NCBI RefSeq assembly: GCF_005843885.1
Contig: NZ_CP040443.1
Span: 2,976,001-3,040,000 of the forward strand
Direction of reading: 5' to 3'
Origin: Escherichia sp. E4742
GTDB lineage: Bacteria; Pseudomonadota; Gammaproteobacteria; Enterobacterales; Enterobacteriaceae
Length of the DNA stretch: 64,000 nucleotides
Shown: positions 8,123-16,677 of the stretch, piece by piece
Position numbering within the stretch: the first letter of the stretch is position 1
How the letters are laid out: each line of letters begins with the position of its first letter
The notes under the pieces: model-generated
The model's input: only the letters and a program-made list of their open reading frames with translations
The model's database searches: none
What the model was told of the DNA's origin: nothing
Made by a program: the position numbers and the translations under genes

Positions 8123-8527
8123 TTAATCGTCGCCGATAATTTTCAGCGTGGCCATATCGGACGAGTTCACGGTATGACCGGAAAAGGTGATTTTTGACAC
8201 GCAACGTTTGTTGTCGTTATCGCTGTTAATGTTGATCCAGTTGGTGGTTTGCCCTTCTTTAATTTCGGCGGGAACATTCAGGCTTTGACTGGCGCTACGG
8301 GCGGCTTTGAAATAAACCGACGCGCCGCTCAACTGTAAATCGCCGTGGTCGGCGGTGAGTTGGATACGTTTTACGATGCGGCAAACGGGGAGTTTCAGCG
8401 CCAGATCGTTGGTTTCGTTACGCGGTATCGCAATGACGCCGAGGATTTTATGGTCGTTAGCTTGCGCCGTGTAGCACAGCATAAGGCTAAGTACCAGGCT
8501 GGCGGAAATCGTAAAAACGGATTTCAT
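8123..8527 (-). CDS. yaaI: YaaI, small exported protein
   Basis: YaaI (DUF2541) is a 134-residue exported protein of unknown function. The start at 8527 gives a signal peptide, MKSVFTISASLVLSLMLCYTAQA, with cleavage likely after residue 23. The open frame continues upstream to 8569, but that version hides the signal sequence behind 14 extra residues. Two Cys remain in the mature part (PVCRIVKR and RCVSKITF), which could form a disulfide in the periplasm. It lies 25 bases upstream of yaaW in the direction of transcription. Confidence 0.93.
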   Translation of the reverse strand: MKSVFTISASLVLSLMLCYTAQANDHKILGVIAIPRNETNDLALKLPVCRIVKRIQLTADHGDLQLSGASVYFKAARSASQSLNVPAEIKEGQTTNWININSDNDNKRCVSKITFSGHTVNSSDMATLKIIGDD

Positions 8528-8752
8528 AAAGATTCTCTTAGCGGGGAGCAGTAGGGGATGAATAGCCACTAGTTTACTGCTGACGAAAAGAAGATTCAGG
8601 CATGTAATCTTTTCTTTTTATTACAATTTTTTGGTGAATGTCTTATGTTGAATTCATTCTTTATATGAATGAAATTGCCGTCTGTTTCATGTCTTCTTTT
8701 GGCATATCACGAAATTTCTGCGCAAAAGCACAAAAAATTTTTGCATCTCCCC

Positions 8753-8781
8753 CTTGATGACGTGGGTTACGACCCCATTTA
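8753..8781 (+). promoter_or_regulatory. dnaK promoter 1, sigma-32 type
   Basis: CTTGATG (8753-8759) and CCCCATTTA (8773-8781), with 13 bases between, match the sigma-32 consensus (CTTGAAA, 13-15 bases, CCCCATNT). This corresponds to the major heat-shock promoter known for dnaKJ. Confidence 0.88.
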
Positions 8782-8827
8782 GTAGTCAACCGCAGTGAGT
8801 GAGTCTGCAAAAAAATGAAATTGGGCA

Positions 8828-8855
8828 GTTGAAACCAGACGTTTCGCCCCTATTA
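8828..8855 (+). promoter_or_regulatory. dnaK promoter 2, sigma-32 type
   Basis: GTTGAAA (8828-8834) and CCCCTATTA (8847-8855) form a second sigma-32-type promoter close to the dnaK start. Confidence 0.8.
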
Positions 8856-8901
8856 CAGACTCATACCACATGATGACCGAATATATAGTGGAGACGTTTA
8901 G

Positions 8902-10818
8902 ATGGGTAAAATTATTGGTATCGACCTGGGTACTACCAACTCTTGTGTAGCGATTATGGATGGCACCACTCCTCGTGTGCTGGAGAACGCCGAAGGCGAT
9001 CGCACCACGCCTTCTATCATTGCCTATACCCAGGATGGTGAAACTCTGGTTGGTCAGCCGGCTAAACGTCAGGCAGTGACGAACCCGCAAAACACCCTGT
9101 TTGCGATTAAACGCCTGATTGGCCGCCGCTTCCAGGACGAAGAAGTACAGCGTGATGTTTCCATCATGCCGTTCAAAATTATTGCTGCTGATAACGGCGA
9201 CGCATGGGTCGAAGTTAAAGGCCAGAAAATGGCACCGCCGCAGATTTCTGCTGAAGTGCTGAAAAAAATGAAGAAAACCGCGGAAGATTACTTGGGCGAA
9301 CCGGTAACTGAAGCTGTTATCACCGTACCGGCATACTTTAACGATGCTCAGCGTCAGGCAACCAAAGACGCAGGCCGTATCGCTGGTCTGGAAGTAAAAC
9401 GTATCATCAACGAACCGACCGCAGCTGCGCTGGCCTACGGTCTGGACAAAGGTACTGGTAACCGTACTATCGCGGTTTATGACCTGGGTGGTGGTACTTT
9501 CGATATTTCCATTATCGAAATCGACGAAGTTGACGGCGAAAAAACCTTCGAAGTTCTGGCTACCAACGGTGATACCCACCTGGGTGGTGAAGACTTTGAC
9601 AGCCGCCTGATCAACTACCTGGTTGAAGAATTCAAGAAAGATCAGGGCATTGACCTGCGCAACGACCCGCTGGCAATGCAGCGCCTGAAAGAAGCGGCAG
9701 AAAAAGCGAAAATCGAGCTGTCTTCCGCTCAGCAGACCGATGTTAACCTGCCGTACATCACTGCAGATGCGACCGGTCCGAAACACATGAACATCAAAGT
9801 GACTCGTGCAAAACTGGAAAGCCTGGTTGAAGACCTGGTAAACCGTTCCATCGAGCCGCTGAAAGTTGCACTGCAGGACGCTGGCCTGTCCGTATCTGAT
9901 ATCGACGACGTTATCCTCGTTGGTGGTCAGACTCGTATGCCAATGGTTCAGAAGAAAGTTGCTGAATTCTTTGGTAAAGAGCCGCGTAAAGACGTTAACC
10001 CGGACGAAGCTGTAGCTATCGGTGCTGCTGTTCAGGGTGGTGTTCTGACTGGTGACGTAAAAGACGTACTGCTGCTGGACGTTACCCCGCTGTCTCTGGG
10101 GATCGAAACCATGGGCGGTGTGATGACGACGCTGATCGCGAAAAACACCACTATCCCGACCAAGCACAGCCAGGTGTTCTCTACCGCTGAAGACAACCAG
10201 TCTGCGGTAACCATCCACGTGCTGCAGGGTGAACGTAAACGTGCGGCTGATAACAAATCTCTGGGTCAGTTCAACCTGGATGGTATCAACCCGGCACCGC
10301 GCGGTATGCCGCAGATCGAAGTTACCTTCGATATCGATGCCGACGGTATCCTGCACGTTTCCGCGAAAGATAAAAACAGCGGTAAAGAGCAGAAGATCAC
10401 CATCAAGGCTTCTTCTGGTCTGAACGAAGATGAAATCCAGAAAATGGTACGCGACGCAGAAGCGAACGCCGAAGCTGACCGTAAGTTTGAAGAGCTGGTA
10501 CAGACTCGCAACCAGGGCGACCATCTGCTGCACAGCACCCGTAAGCAGGTTGAAGAAGCAGGCGACAAACTGCCAGCTGACGACAAAACTGCTATCGAGT
10601 CTGCGCTGACTGCACTGGAAACTGCTCTGAAAGGTGAAGACAAAGCCGCTATCGAAGCGAAAATGCAGGAGTTGGCACAGGTTTCCCAGAAACTGATGGA
10701 AATCGCCCAGCAACAACATGCCCAGCAGCAGACTGCCGGCGCTGATGCTTCTGCAAACAACGCGAAAGATGACGATGTTGTCGACGCCGAGTTTGAAGAA
10801 GTCAAAGACAAAAAATAA
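8902..10818 (+). CDS. dnaK: Chaperone DnaK (Hsp70)
   Basis: DnaK is the cytosolic Hsp70. It binds exposed hydrophobic peptides in an ATP cycle driven by DnaJ and GrpE, and it restrains sigma-32. The 638-residue protein has the N-terminal ATPase domain (IDLGTTNS at residues 7-14, then [12 protein letters not shown] near 200), the linker and beta-sandwich substrate domain from about residue 390, the helical lid, and the C-terminal tail ending EFEEVKDKK. Two sigma-32 promoters precede it, and dnaJ follows after 88 bases, so it is the first gene of the heat-shock operon. Codon use is strongly biased, as in highly expressed genes, which leaves a 705-codon frame open on the opposite strand. Confidence 0.99.
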
Positions 10819-10906
10819 TCGCCCTATAAACGGGTAATTATACTGACACGGGCGAAGGGGAATTTCCTCTCCGCCCGTGCATTCATCTAGGGGCAATTAA
10901 AAAAAG
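10819..10906 (+). ncRNA. tpke11: Possible small RNA Tpke11 in the dnaK-dnaJ gap
   Basis: In K-12 a small RNA, Tpke11, is annotated in exactly this intergenic interval. I see only its position and the strong hairpin at 10847-10879; the call is by position and memory. Confidence 0.3.
10847..10879 (+). terminator. dnaK-dnaJ intergenic hairpin
   Basis: CACGGGCG pairs with CGCCCGTG across a 17-base loop. There is no T run after it, so it more likely attenuates, stabilises or marks an RNA end than acts as a full terminator. Confidence 0.6.
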
Positions 10907-12037
10907 ATGGCTAAGCAAGATTATTACGAGATTTTAGGCGTTTCCAAAACAGCGGAAGAGCGTGAAATCAAAAAGGCCTATAAACGCCTGGCCATGAAAT
11001 ATCACCCGGACCGTAACCAGGGTGACAAAGAGGCCGAGGCGAAATTTAAAGAGATCAAGGAAGCTTATGAAGTTCTGACCGACTCGCAAAAACGCGCGGC
11101 ATACGATCAGTACGGTCATGCGGCGTTTGAGCAAGGCGGCATGGGCGGCGGCGGTTTTGGCGGCGGTGCAGACTTCAGCGATATTTTTGGTGACGTTTTC
11201 GGCGATATTTTTGGCGGCGGACGTGGTCGTCAACGTGCGGCGCGTGGTGCTGATTTACGCTATAACATGGAGCTCACCCTCGAAGAAGCTGTACGTGGCG
11301 TGACCAAAGAGATCCGCATTCCGACTCTGGAAGAGTGTGACGTTTGCCACGGTAGCGGTGCAAAACCAGGCACGCAGCCGCAGACCTGTCCGACCTGTCA
11401 TGGTTCTGGTCAGGTGCAGATGCGCCAGGGCTTCTTTGCCGTGCAGCAGACCTGTCCACACTGTCAGGGCCGCGGTACGCTGATCAAAGATCCGTGCAAC
11501 AAATGTCATGGTCATGGTCGTGTTGAGCGCAGCAAAACGCTGTCCGTTAAAATCCCGGCAGGGGTGGACACCGGGGACCGCATCCGTCTTGCGGGCGAAG
11601 GTGAAGCGGGCGAACACGGCGCACCGGCAGGCGATCTGTACGTTCAGGTTCAGGTTAAACAGCACCCGATTTTCGAGCGTGAAGGCAACAACCTGTATTG
11701 CGAAGTCCCGATCAACTTCGCTATGGCGGCGCTGGGTGGCGAAATCGAAGTACCGACCCTTGATGGTCGCGTCAAACTGAAAGTGCCTGGCGAAACCCAG
11801 ACCGGTAAGCTGTTCCGTATGCGCGGTAAAGGCGTCAAGTCTGTCCGCGGCGGTGCGCAAGGTGACTTGCTGTGCCGCGTTGTTGTTGAAACACCGGTAG
11901 GCCTGAACGAGAAGCAGAAACAGCTGCTGCAAGAGTTGCAAGAAAGTTTCGGTGGCCCAACCGGCGAGCACAACAGCCCGCGCTCAAAGAGCTTCTTTGA
12001 TGGCGTGAAGAAGTTTTTCGACGACCTGACTCGCTAA
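10907..12037 (+). CDS. dnaJ: Chaperone DnaJ (Hsp40)
   Basis: DnaJ delivers unfolded substrates to DnaK and stimulates its ATPase. The 376 residues show the standard type I layout: J domain at 1-70 with HPD at 33-35, Gly/Phe-rich linker at about 75-108, a zinc domain with four CxxCxGxG-type repeats ([32 protein letters not shown]) around 140-200, then the two C-terminal beta domains. It follows dnaK by 88 bases with a hairpin between and is expected to be heat-shock induced with it. In K-12 an IS186 follows; here hokC follows directly. Confidence 0.99.
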
Positions 12038-12048
12038 CCTCCCCAAAA

Positions 12049-12066
12049 GCCTGCCCGTGGGCAGGC
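12049..12066 (+). terminator. Hairpin after dnaJ
   Basis: GCCTGCCC pairs with GGGCAGGC eleven bases after the dnaJ stop. There is no T run, so terminator activity is uncertain. Confidence 0.45.
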
Positions 12067-12141
12067 CGGGGTAAAAACCAGGGTGCGTTGAAGATATGCG
12101 AGCACCTGTAAAGTGGCGGGGATCGCTCCCCGCCGTTGCTC

Positions 12142-12294
12142 TTACTCGGATTCGTAAGCCGTGAAAACAGCAACCTCCGTCTGGCCAGTTCGGATGTGAA
12201 CCTCACAGAGGTCTTTTCTCGTTACCAGCGCCGCCACTACGGCGGTGATACAGATGACGATCAGGGCGACAATCATCGCCTTATGCTGCTTCAT
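12142..12294 (-). CDS. hokC: HokC (Gef) membrane toxin
   Basis: HokC is a 50-residue type I toxin that inserts in the inner membrane and collapses the membrane potential when over-produced. The sequence MKQHKAMIVALIVICITAVVA gives one membrane helix at about 5-25, followed by the conserved periplasmic segment RKDLCEVHIRTGQTEVAVFTAYESE containing a Cys. It shares its frame and stop with mokC and starts at 12294. Translation is coupled to mokC and blocked by the antisense RNA SokC. In K-12 an IS186 beside the gene is thought to inactivate the locus; no such element is present here, so the locus looks intact. Confidence 0.95.
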   Translation of the reverse strand: MKQHKAMIVALIVICITAVVAALVTRKDLCEVHIRTGQTEVAVFTAYESE

Positions 12295-12351
12295 TGCTCT
12301 CTTCTCCTTGACCTTACGGTCAGTAAGAGGCACTCTACATGTGTTCAGCAT
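12142..12351 (-). CDS. mokC: MokC, regulatory peptide overlapping hokC
   Basis: MokC is the 69-codon reading frame that must be translated for hokC to be translated. It begins at the ATG at 12351 (MLNTCRVPLTDRKVKEKRA), runs in the same frame as hokC and ends at the same stop. Its start region is complementary to SokC RNA, which lies on the opposite strand over the leader. The open frame extends to 12384, but the MLNTC start is the one known for this locus. Confidence 0.85.
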   Translation of the reverse strand: MLNTCRVPLTDRKVKEKRAMKQHKAMIVALIVICITAVVAALVTRKDLCEVHIRTGQTEVAVFTAYESE

Positions 12352-12397
12352 ATAGGGGGCCTCGGGTTGATGGTAAAATATCACTCGGGGCTTTTCT
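12343..12397 (+). ncRNA. sokC: SokC antisense RNA
   Basis: SokC is the short unstable antisense RNA that base-pairs with the mokC/hokC leader and blocks toxin synthesis. The placement is by homology to the K-12 locus: it overlaps the mokC start on the opposite strand, and a hairpin (GCCTCGGG near 12358 with its partner ending CTCGGGGC) followed by TTTTCTCT at about 12393 would end it. The exact ends are estimated. Confidence 0.75.
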
Positions 12398-12878
12398 CTA
12401 TCTGCCGTTCAGCTAATGCCTGAGACAGACAGCCTCAAGCACCCGCCGCTATTATACCGCTCTCTTTAACCCACTCTGTTTTATCGATTCTAATCCTGAA
12501 GACGCCTCGCATTTTTATGGCGTAATTTTTTATGAATTTAATTATTTAACTTTAATTTATCTCTTTATCGCAATTATTGACGACAAGCTGGATTATTTTT
12601 GAAATATTGTCCTAACAAACAACGCCGACTGACAACAAATTAATTATTACTTTTCCGAATTAATCCCTCAGAAATCTTGACATTAAGCTATGATTATCAT
12701 GGCTTAAGGTCATCAGCCACCGCTTTCGAGCGCCAAAAACACTTCCTCTGCTGGTGACTTAATCTTCTTTATAGATCGTAAAAAGCGAATTATTCCTACA
12801 CTATAATCTGATTTTAACGATGATTTGTGCGGGGTAAAATAGTTAAAACGATCTATTCACCTGAAAGAGAAATAAAAA
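12398..12878. other. nhaA upstream region
   Basis: This 481-base A+T-rich gap holds no gene I can support. It should contain the NhaR- and H-NS-controlled nhaA promoters. A TATAAT hexamer lies at 12802-12807, about 70 bases before the nhaA start, but no convincing -35 box goes with it. A GAAAGAGAAA ribosome-binding segment precedes the GTG start. Confidence 0.5.
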
Positions 12879-14045
12879 GTGAAACATCTGCATCGATTCT
12901 TTAGCAGTGATGCCTCGGGAGGCATTATTCTCATCATTGCCGCTGTTCTGGCGATGATTATGGCCAACAGCGGCGCAACCAGTGGATGGTATCACGACTT
13001 TCTTGAGACACCGGTTCAGCTCCGGGTAGGTTCTCTTGAAATCAATAAAAACATGCTGTTATGGATAAATGACGCGCTAATGGCGATATTTTTCCTGTTA
13101 GTTGGTCTGGAAGTTAAACGCGAGCTGATGCAAGGATCGCTGGCCAGCTTGCGCCAGGCTGCGTTTCCGGTTATTGCAGCAATCGGCGGGATGATTGTCC
13201 CGGCATTACTCTATTTGGCCTTTAACTACGCCGATCCTATCACACGTGAAGGGTGGGCAATCCCGGCTGCGACTGACATTGCCTTTGCTCTCGGTGTCCT
13301 GGCGTTATTGGGAAGTCGTGTACCGTTAGCACTGAAGATCTTTCTGATGGCGCTGGCTATTATCGACGATCTTGGAGCCATCATAATCATCGCCTTGTTT
13401 TACACTAATGACTTGTCGATGGCCTCTCTTGGCGTTGCAGCTGTAGCAATTGCGGTGCTCGCGGTGCTGAACATTTGTGGTGTTCGCCGCACGGGAGTTT
13501 ATATTCTGGTCGGCGTGGTGCTGTGGACCGCAGTGTTGAAATCAGGTGTCCACGCAACGCTGGCAGGTGTCATTGTCGGTTTCTTTATTCCATTGAAAGA
13601 GAAGCATGGCCGTTCTCCGGCGAAGCGCCTGGAGCATGTATTGCATCCATGGGTGGCTTATCTGATTTTGCCGCTGTTTGCTTTTGCCAATGCCGGCGTT
13701 TCTCTGCAAGGCGTGACGTTGGATGGCCTGACCTCCATCCTGCCATTAGGGATCATCGCCGGTTTGCTGATTGGCAAGCCGTTGGGTATTAGTTTGTTCT
13801 GCTGGTTGGCGCTGCGTTTGAAACTGGCTCATTTGCCAGAGGGAACCACTTATCAGCAAATTATGGCGGTTGGGATCTTGTGCGGTATCGGTTTTACTAT
13901 GTCTATCTTTATCGCCAGCCTGGCCTTTGGTAGCGTAGATCCAGAACTGATTAACTGGGCGAAATTGGGCATTCTGGTTGGCTCAATCTCTTCGGCGGTA
14001 ATTGGATATAGCTGGTTACGCATTCGTTTACGTCCATCAGTTTGA
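12879..14045 (+). CDS. nhaA: Sodium/proton antiporter NhaA
   Basis: NhaA exports one Na+ (or Li+) for two protons across the inner membrane and is the main defence against sodium at alkaline pH. The 388-residue protein has twelve hydrophobic segments. The key acidic residues are present: D133 in AATDIAF, and D163 and D164 in AIIDDLGAI; the pH-response histidine lies in KSGVHATLAG. The start is GTG, chosen because the product then has the correct N-terminus and a good ribosome-binding site. nhaR follows after 59 bases on the same strand, and NhaR activates nhaA in response to Na+. Confidence 0.98.
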   Translation: MKHLHRFFSSDASGGIILIIAAVLAMIMANSGATSGWYHDFLETPVQLRVGSLEINKNMLLWINDALMAIFFLLVGLEVKRELMQGSLASLRQAAFPVIAAIGGMIVPALLYLAFNYADPITREGWAIPAATDIAFALGVLALLGSRVPLALKIFLMALAIIDDLGAIIIIALFYTNDLSMASLGVAAVAIAVLAVLNICGVRRTGVYILVGVVLWTAVLKSGVHATLAGVIVGFFIPLKEKHGRSPAKRLEHVLHPWVAYLILPLFAFANAGVSLQGVTLDGLTSILPLGIIAGLLIGKPLGISLFCWLALRLKLAHLPEGTTYQQIMAVGILCGIGFTMSIFIASLAFGSVDPELINWAKLGILVGSISSAVIGYSWLRIRLRPSV

Positions 14046-14104
14046 CAGGACGATGTACCGGGGAGCCATAAATGGCTCCCTTTTCATTCTTATCAGGGAG
14101 AGAA

Positions 14105-15010
14105 ATGAGCATGTCTCATATCAATTACAACCACTTGTATTACTTCTGGCATGTCTACAAAGAAGGTTCTGTGGTTGGCGCAGCGGAGGCGCTTTATTTA
14201 ACACCACAAACCATTACCGGGCAGATCCGGGCGCTGGAAGAGCGCCTGCAAGGGAAACTATTTAAGCGTAAAGGACGTGGTCTGGAACCCAGCGAACTGG
14301 GGGAACTGGTCTATCGCTACGCCGATAAAATGTTCACCTTAAGCCAGGAAATGCTGGATATCGTCAACTATCGCAAAGAGTCCAACTTATTGTTTGATGT
14401 TGGTGTGGCAGATGCACTTTCCAAACGCCTGGTCAGCAGTGTTCTGGATGCCGCAGTTGTGGAAGACGAGCAGATCCATCTACGCTGTTTCGAATCGACG
14501 CACGAGATGCTTTTAGAGCAGTTGAGTCAGCATAAACTGGATATGATCATCTCTGACTGTCCGATCGATTCCACTCAGCAGGAAGGGCTGTTTTCCATGA
14601 AAATTGGCGAGTGTGGTGTCAGTTTCTGGTGCACTAACCCGCTGCCAGAAAAGCCGTTTCCTGCCTGTCTGGAAGAGCGTCGCTTACTTATTCCGGGGCG
14701 TCGCTCAATGTTGGGACGCAAGCTATTAAACTGGTTTAACTCTCAGGGCTTAAATGTTGAAATTCTGGGGGAGTTTGATGATGCGGCGTTGATGAAAGCC
14801 TTTGGAGCGACGCATAACGCTATTTTCGTTGCACCTTCGCTGTACGCCAATGATTTTTATAATGATAACTCGGTTGTGGAGATAGGGCGAGTTGAGAACG
14901 TTATGGAAGAGTACCACGCCATTTTTGCCGAAAGGATGATTCAACACCCAGCGGTACAGCGTATTTGCAATGCCGATTACTCTGCGCTGTTTATGCCTGT
15001 CGCGAAATAA
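14105..15010 (+). CDS. nhaR: LysR-type activator NhaR
   Basis: NhaR is the LysR-family activator of nhaA, responding to Na+, and it also acts on a few other E. coli genes. The N-terminal winged helix-turn-helix is at about residues 8-65 (YYFWHVYKEGSVVGAAEAL, then TPQTITGQIRALEERL), and a substrate-binding-like domain fills the rest. The start at 14105 (MSMSHINYNH) gives the usual 301 residues; the frame continues to 14072 but that adds only 11 residues. The C-terminal third differs at several positions from the K-12 protein I remember. It forms an operon with nhaA. Confidence 0.97.
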   Translation: MSMSHINYNHLYYFWHVYKEGSVVGAAEALYLTPQTITGQIRALEERLQGKLFKRKGRGLEPSELGELVYRYADKMFTLSQEMLDIVNYRKESNLLFDVGVADALSKRLVSSVLDAAVVEDEQIHLRCFESTHEMLLEQLSQHKLDMIISDCPIDSTQQEGLFSMKIGECGVSFWCTNPLPEKPFPACLEERRLLIPGRRSMLGRKLLNWFNSQGLNVEILGEFDDAALMKAFGATHNAIFVAPSLYANDFYNDNSVVEIGRVENVMEEYHAIFAERMIQHPAVQRICNADYSALFMPVAK

Positions 15011-15050
15011 CCATTTGTACTTTGCAGGCTGCAGTTTGGCCTGCAAACAT

Positions 15051-15078
15051 AAAAAAACCCGCTTGCGCGGGCTTTTTT
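15051..15078. terminator. Bidirectional terminator between nhaR and rpsT
   Basis: A seven-A run, the stem CCCGC-TTGC-GCGGG and a T run make a hairpin that terminates in both directions, serving the converging nhaR and rpsT. Confidence 0.92.
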
Positions 15079-15101
15079 ACAAAGCTGACAACAACAGACA
15101 A

Positions 15102-15365
15102 TTAAGCCAGTTTGTTGATCTGTGCAGTCAGGTTAGCCTTATGACGTGCAGCTTTGTTTTTGTGGATCAGACCTTTAGCAGCCTGACGGTCCACGATCGG
15201 TTGCATTTCGTTAAATGCTTTCAGTGCAGCAGCTTTGTCGCCAGCTTCGATAGCTGCGTATACTTTCTTGATGAAAGTACGCATCATAGAGCGACGGCTT
15301 GCGTTGTGCTTACGAGCCTTTTCAGACTGAATGGCGCGCTTCTTAGCTGATTTGATATTAGCCAA
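15102..15365 (-). CDS. rpsT: Small ribosomal subunit protein S20
   Basis: S20 (bS20) binds 16S rRNA early in 30S assembly and is known to repress its own translation. The 87-residue basic protein (ANIKSAKKRAIQSEKARKHN) matches E. coli S20 in length. It starts with TTG at 15365, an unusual codon known for this gene and part of its low-level control. It is a single-gene unit ended by a strong bidirectional hairpin. In K-12 an IS1 copy lies between this gene and nhaR; here the two genes are only 91 bases apart. Confidence 0.99.
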   Translation of the reverse strand: MANIKSAKKRAIQSEKARKHNASRRSMMRTFIKKVYAAIEAGDKAAALKAFNEMQPIVDRQAAKGLIHKNKAARHKANLTAQINKLA

Positions 15366-15467
15366 GGTCCAACTCCCAAATGTGTTCTATATGGACAATT
15401 CAAAGGCCGAGGAATATGCCCTTTTAGCCTTCTTTTGTCAATGGATTTGTGCAAATAAGCGCCGTTA

Positions 15468-15686
15468 ATGTGCCGACGCTCGTTACGTAGTGATGGCGCA
15501 GGATTCTACCAGCTTGCGGGGTGTGAATACAGCTTTTCCGCGATAAAAATTGCATCAGGCCGTGAGTTTCTGCCCGTGATTTGCGCCATGGCAATGAAAA
15601 GCCACTTCTTTCTGATTTCGGTACTCAATCGCCGGTTAACCTTGACCGCTGTACAAGGTATACTCGGACGATTTTCACTGTTTTGA
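15468..15686 (+). CDS. yaaY: Small uncharacterised protein YaaY
   Basis: This 72-codon frame lies between rpsT and ribF and is the same length as K-12 yaaY, whose sequence it closely follows (MCRRSLRSDGAGFYQLAGCEYSFSAIKIA). No function is known and there is no recognisable domain. It ends 7 bases before ribF on the same strand and overlaps the region expected to hold rpsT and ribF promoters, so conservation of the frame could partly reflect conserved promoters. I regard translation as plausible, not shown. Confidence 0.5.
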   Translation: MCRRSLRSDGAGFYQLAGCEYSFSAIKIASGREFLPVICAMAMKSHFFLISVLNRRLTLTAVQGILGRFSLF

Positions 15687-15693
15687 GCCAGAC

Positions 15694-16635
15694 ATGAAGC
15701 TGATACGCGGCATACATAATCTCAGCCAGGCCCCGCAAGAAGGGTGTGTGCTGACTATTGGTAATTTCGACGGCGTGCATCGCGGTCATCGCGCGTTGTT
15801 ACAGGGCTTGCAGGAAGAAGGGCGCAGGCGAAACTTACCGGTGATGGTGATGCTTTTTGAACCTCAACCACTGGAACTGTTTTCTACCGATAAAGCCCCG
15901 GCAAGACTGACCCGACTGCGGGAAAAACTGCGTTACCTTGCAGAGTGTGGCGTAGATTACGTGCTGTGCGTGCGTTTCGACAGGCGCTTTGCGGCGCTGA
16001 CTGCGCAAAACTTCATCAGCGATCTACTGGTGAATCATTTGCGGGTAAAATTTCTCGCCGTGGGTGACGATTTCCGCTTTGGCGCTGGTCGTGAAGGCGA
16101 TTTCTTGTTATTACAGAAAGCTGGCGTGGAATACGGCTTTGACATTACCAGTACGCAAACTTTTTGCGAAGGTGGCGTGCGTATCAGCAGCACCGCTGTG
16201 CGTCAGGCACTGGCAGACGATAATCTGGCTCTGGCAGAAAGTTTACTGGGGCACCCGTTTGCCATCTCCGGACGTGTGGTCCACGGTGATGAATTAGGGC
16301 GCACTATAGGTTTCCCGACGGCGAATGTACCGCTACGCCGTCAGGTTTCCCCGGTGAAAGGGGTTTATGCGGTGGAAGTGCTGGGCCTCGGTGAAAAGCC
16401 GTTACCCGGCGTTGCAAACATCGGTACGCGCCCAACGGTTGCAGGTATCCGCCAGCAGCTGGAAGTGCATTTGTTAGATGTTGCAATGGACCTTTACGGT
16501 CGCCATATACAAGTAGTGCTGCGTAAAAAAATACGCAGTGAGCAGCGATTTGCGTCGCTGGACGAACTAAAAGCGCAGATTGCGCGTGATGAATTAACCG
16601 CCCGCGAATTTTTTGGGCTAACAAAACCGGCTTAA
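15694..16635 (+). CDS. ribF: Bifunctional riboflavin kinase/FAD synthetase
   Basis: RibF makes FMN from riboflavin and ATP, then FAD from FMN and ATP, in the cytosol. The N-terminal adenylyltransferase domain has the nucleotide-binding motif GNFDGVHRGH at about residues 23-32; the C-terminal flavokinase domain has GFPTANV near residue 207 and NIGTRPTV later. The length, 313 residues, is that of E. coli RibF. It precedes ileS by 42 bases and is the first gene of the ribF-ileS-lspA-fkpB-ispH operon. Confidence 0.99.
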   Translation: MKLIRGIHNLSQAPQEGCVLTIGNFDGVHRGHRALLQGLQEEGRRRNLPVMVMLFEPQPLELFSTDKAPARLTRLREKLRYLAECGVDYVLCVRFDRRFAALTAQNFISDLLVNHLRVKFLAVGDDFRFGAGREGDFLLLQKAGVEYGFDITSTQTFCEGGVRISSTAVRQALADDNLALAESLLGHPFAISGRVVHGDELGRTIGFPTANVPLRRQVSPVKGVYAVEVLGLGEKPLPGVANIGTRPTVAGIRQQLEVHLLDVAMDLYGRHIQVVLRKKIRSEQRFASLDELKAQIARDELTAREFFGLTKPA

Positions 16636-16677
16636 GCCTGTTATGTAATCAAACCGAAATACGGAACCGAGAATCTG

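Larger units (their letters stand above)
8528..8901. promoter_or_regulatory. yaaI-dnaK intergenic region with heat-shock promoters
   Basis: This 374-base region separates divergent yaaI and dnaK. Two sigma-32-type promoters for dnaK are visible and are listed separately. The part near yaaI (8580-8700) is A+T rich, with no repeat or RNA gene that I can recognise. Confidence 0.7.

Noticed and set aside
8779..10896. A 705-codon open frame antisense to all of dnaK
   Set aside because: Strong codon bias in dnaK removes stops on the opposite strand. The translation is Phe/Val/Arg-rich with no domain or signal, and there is no ribosome-binding site or promoter for it.
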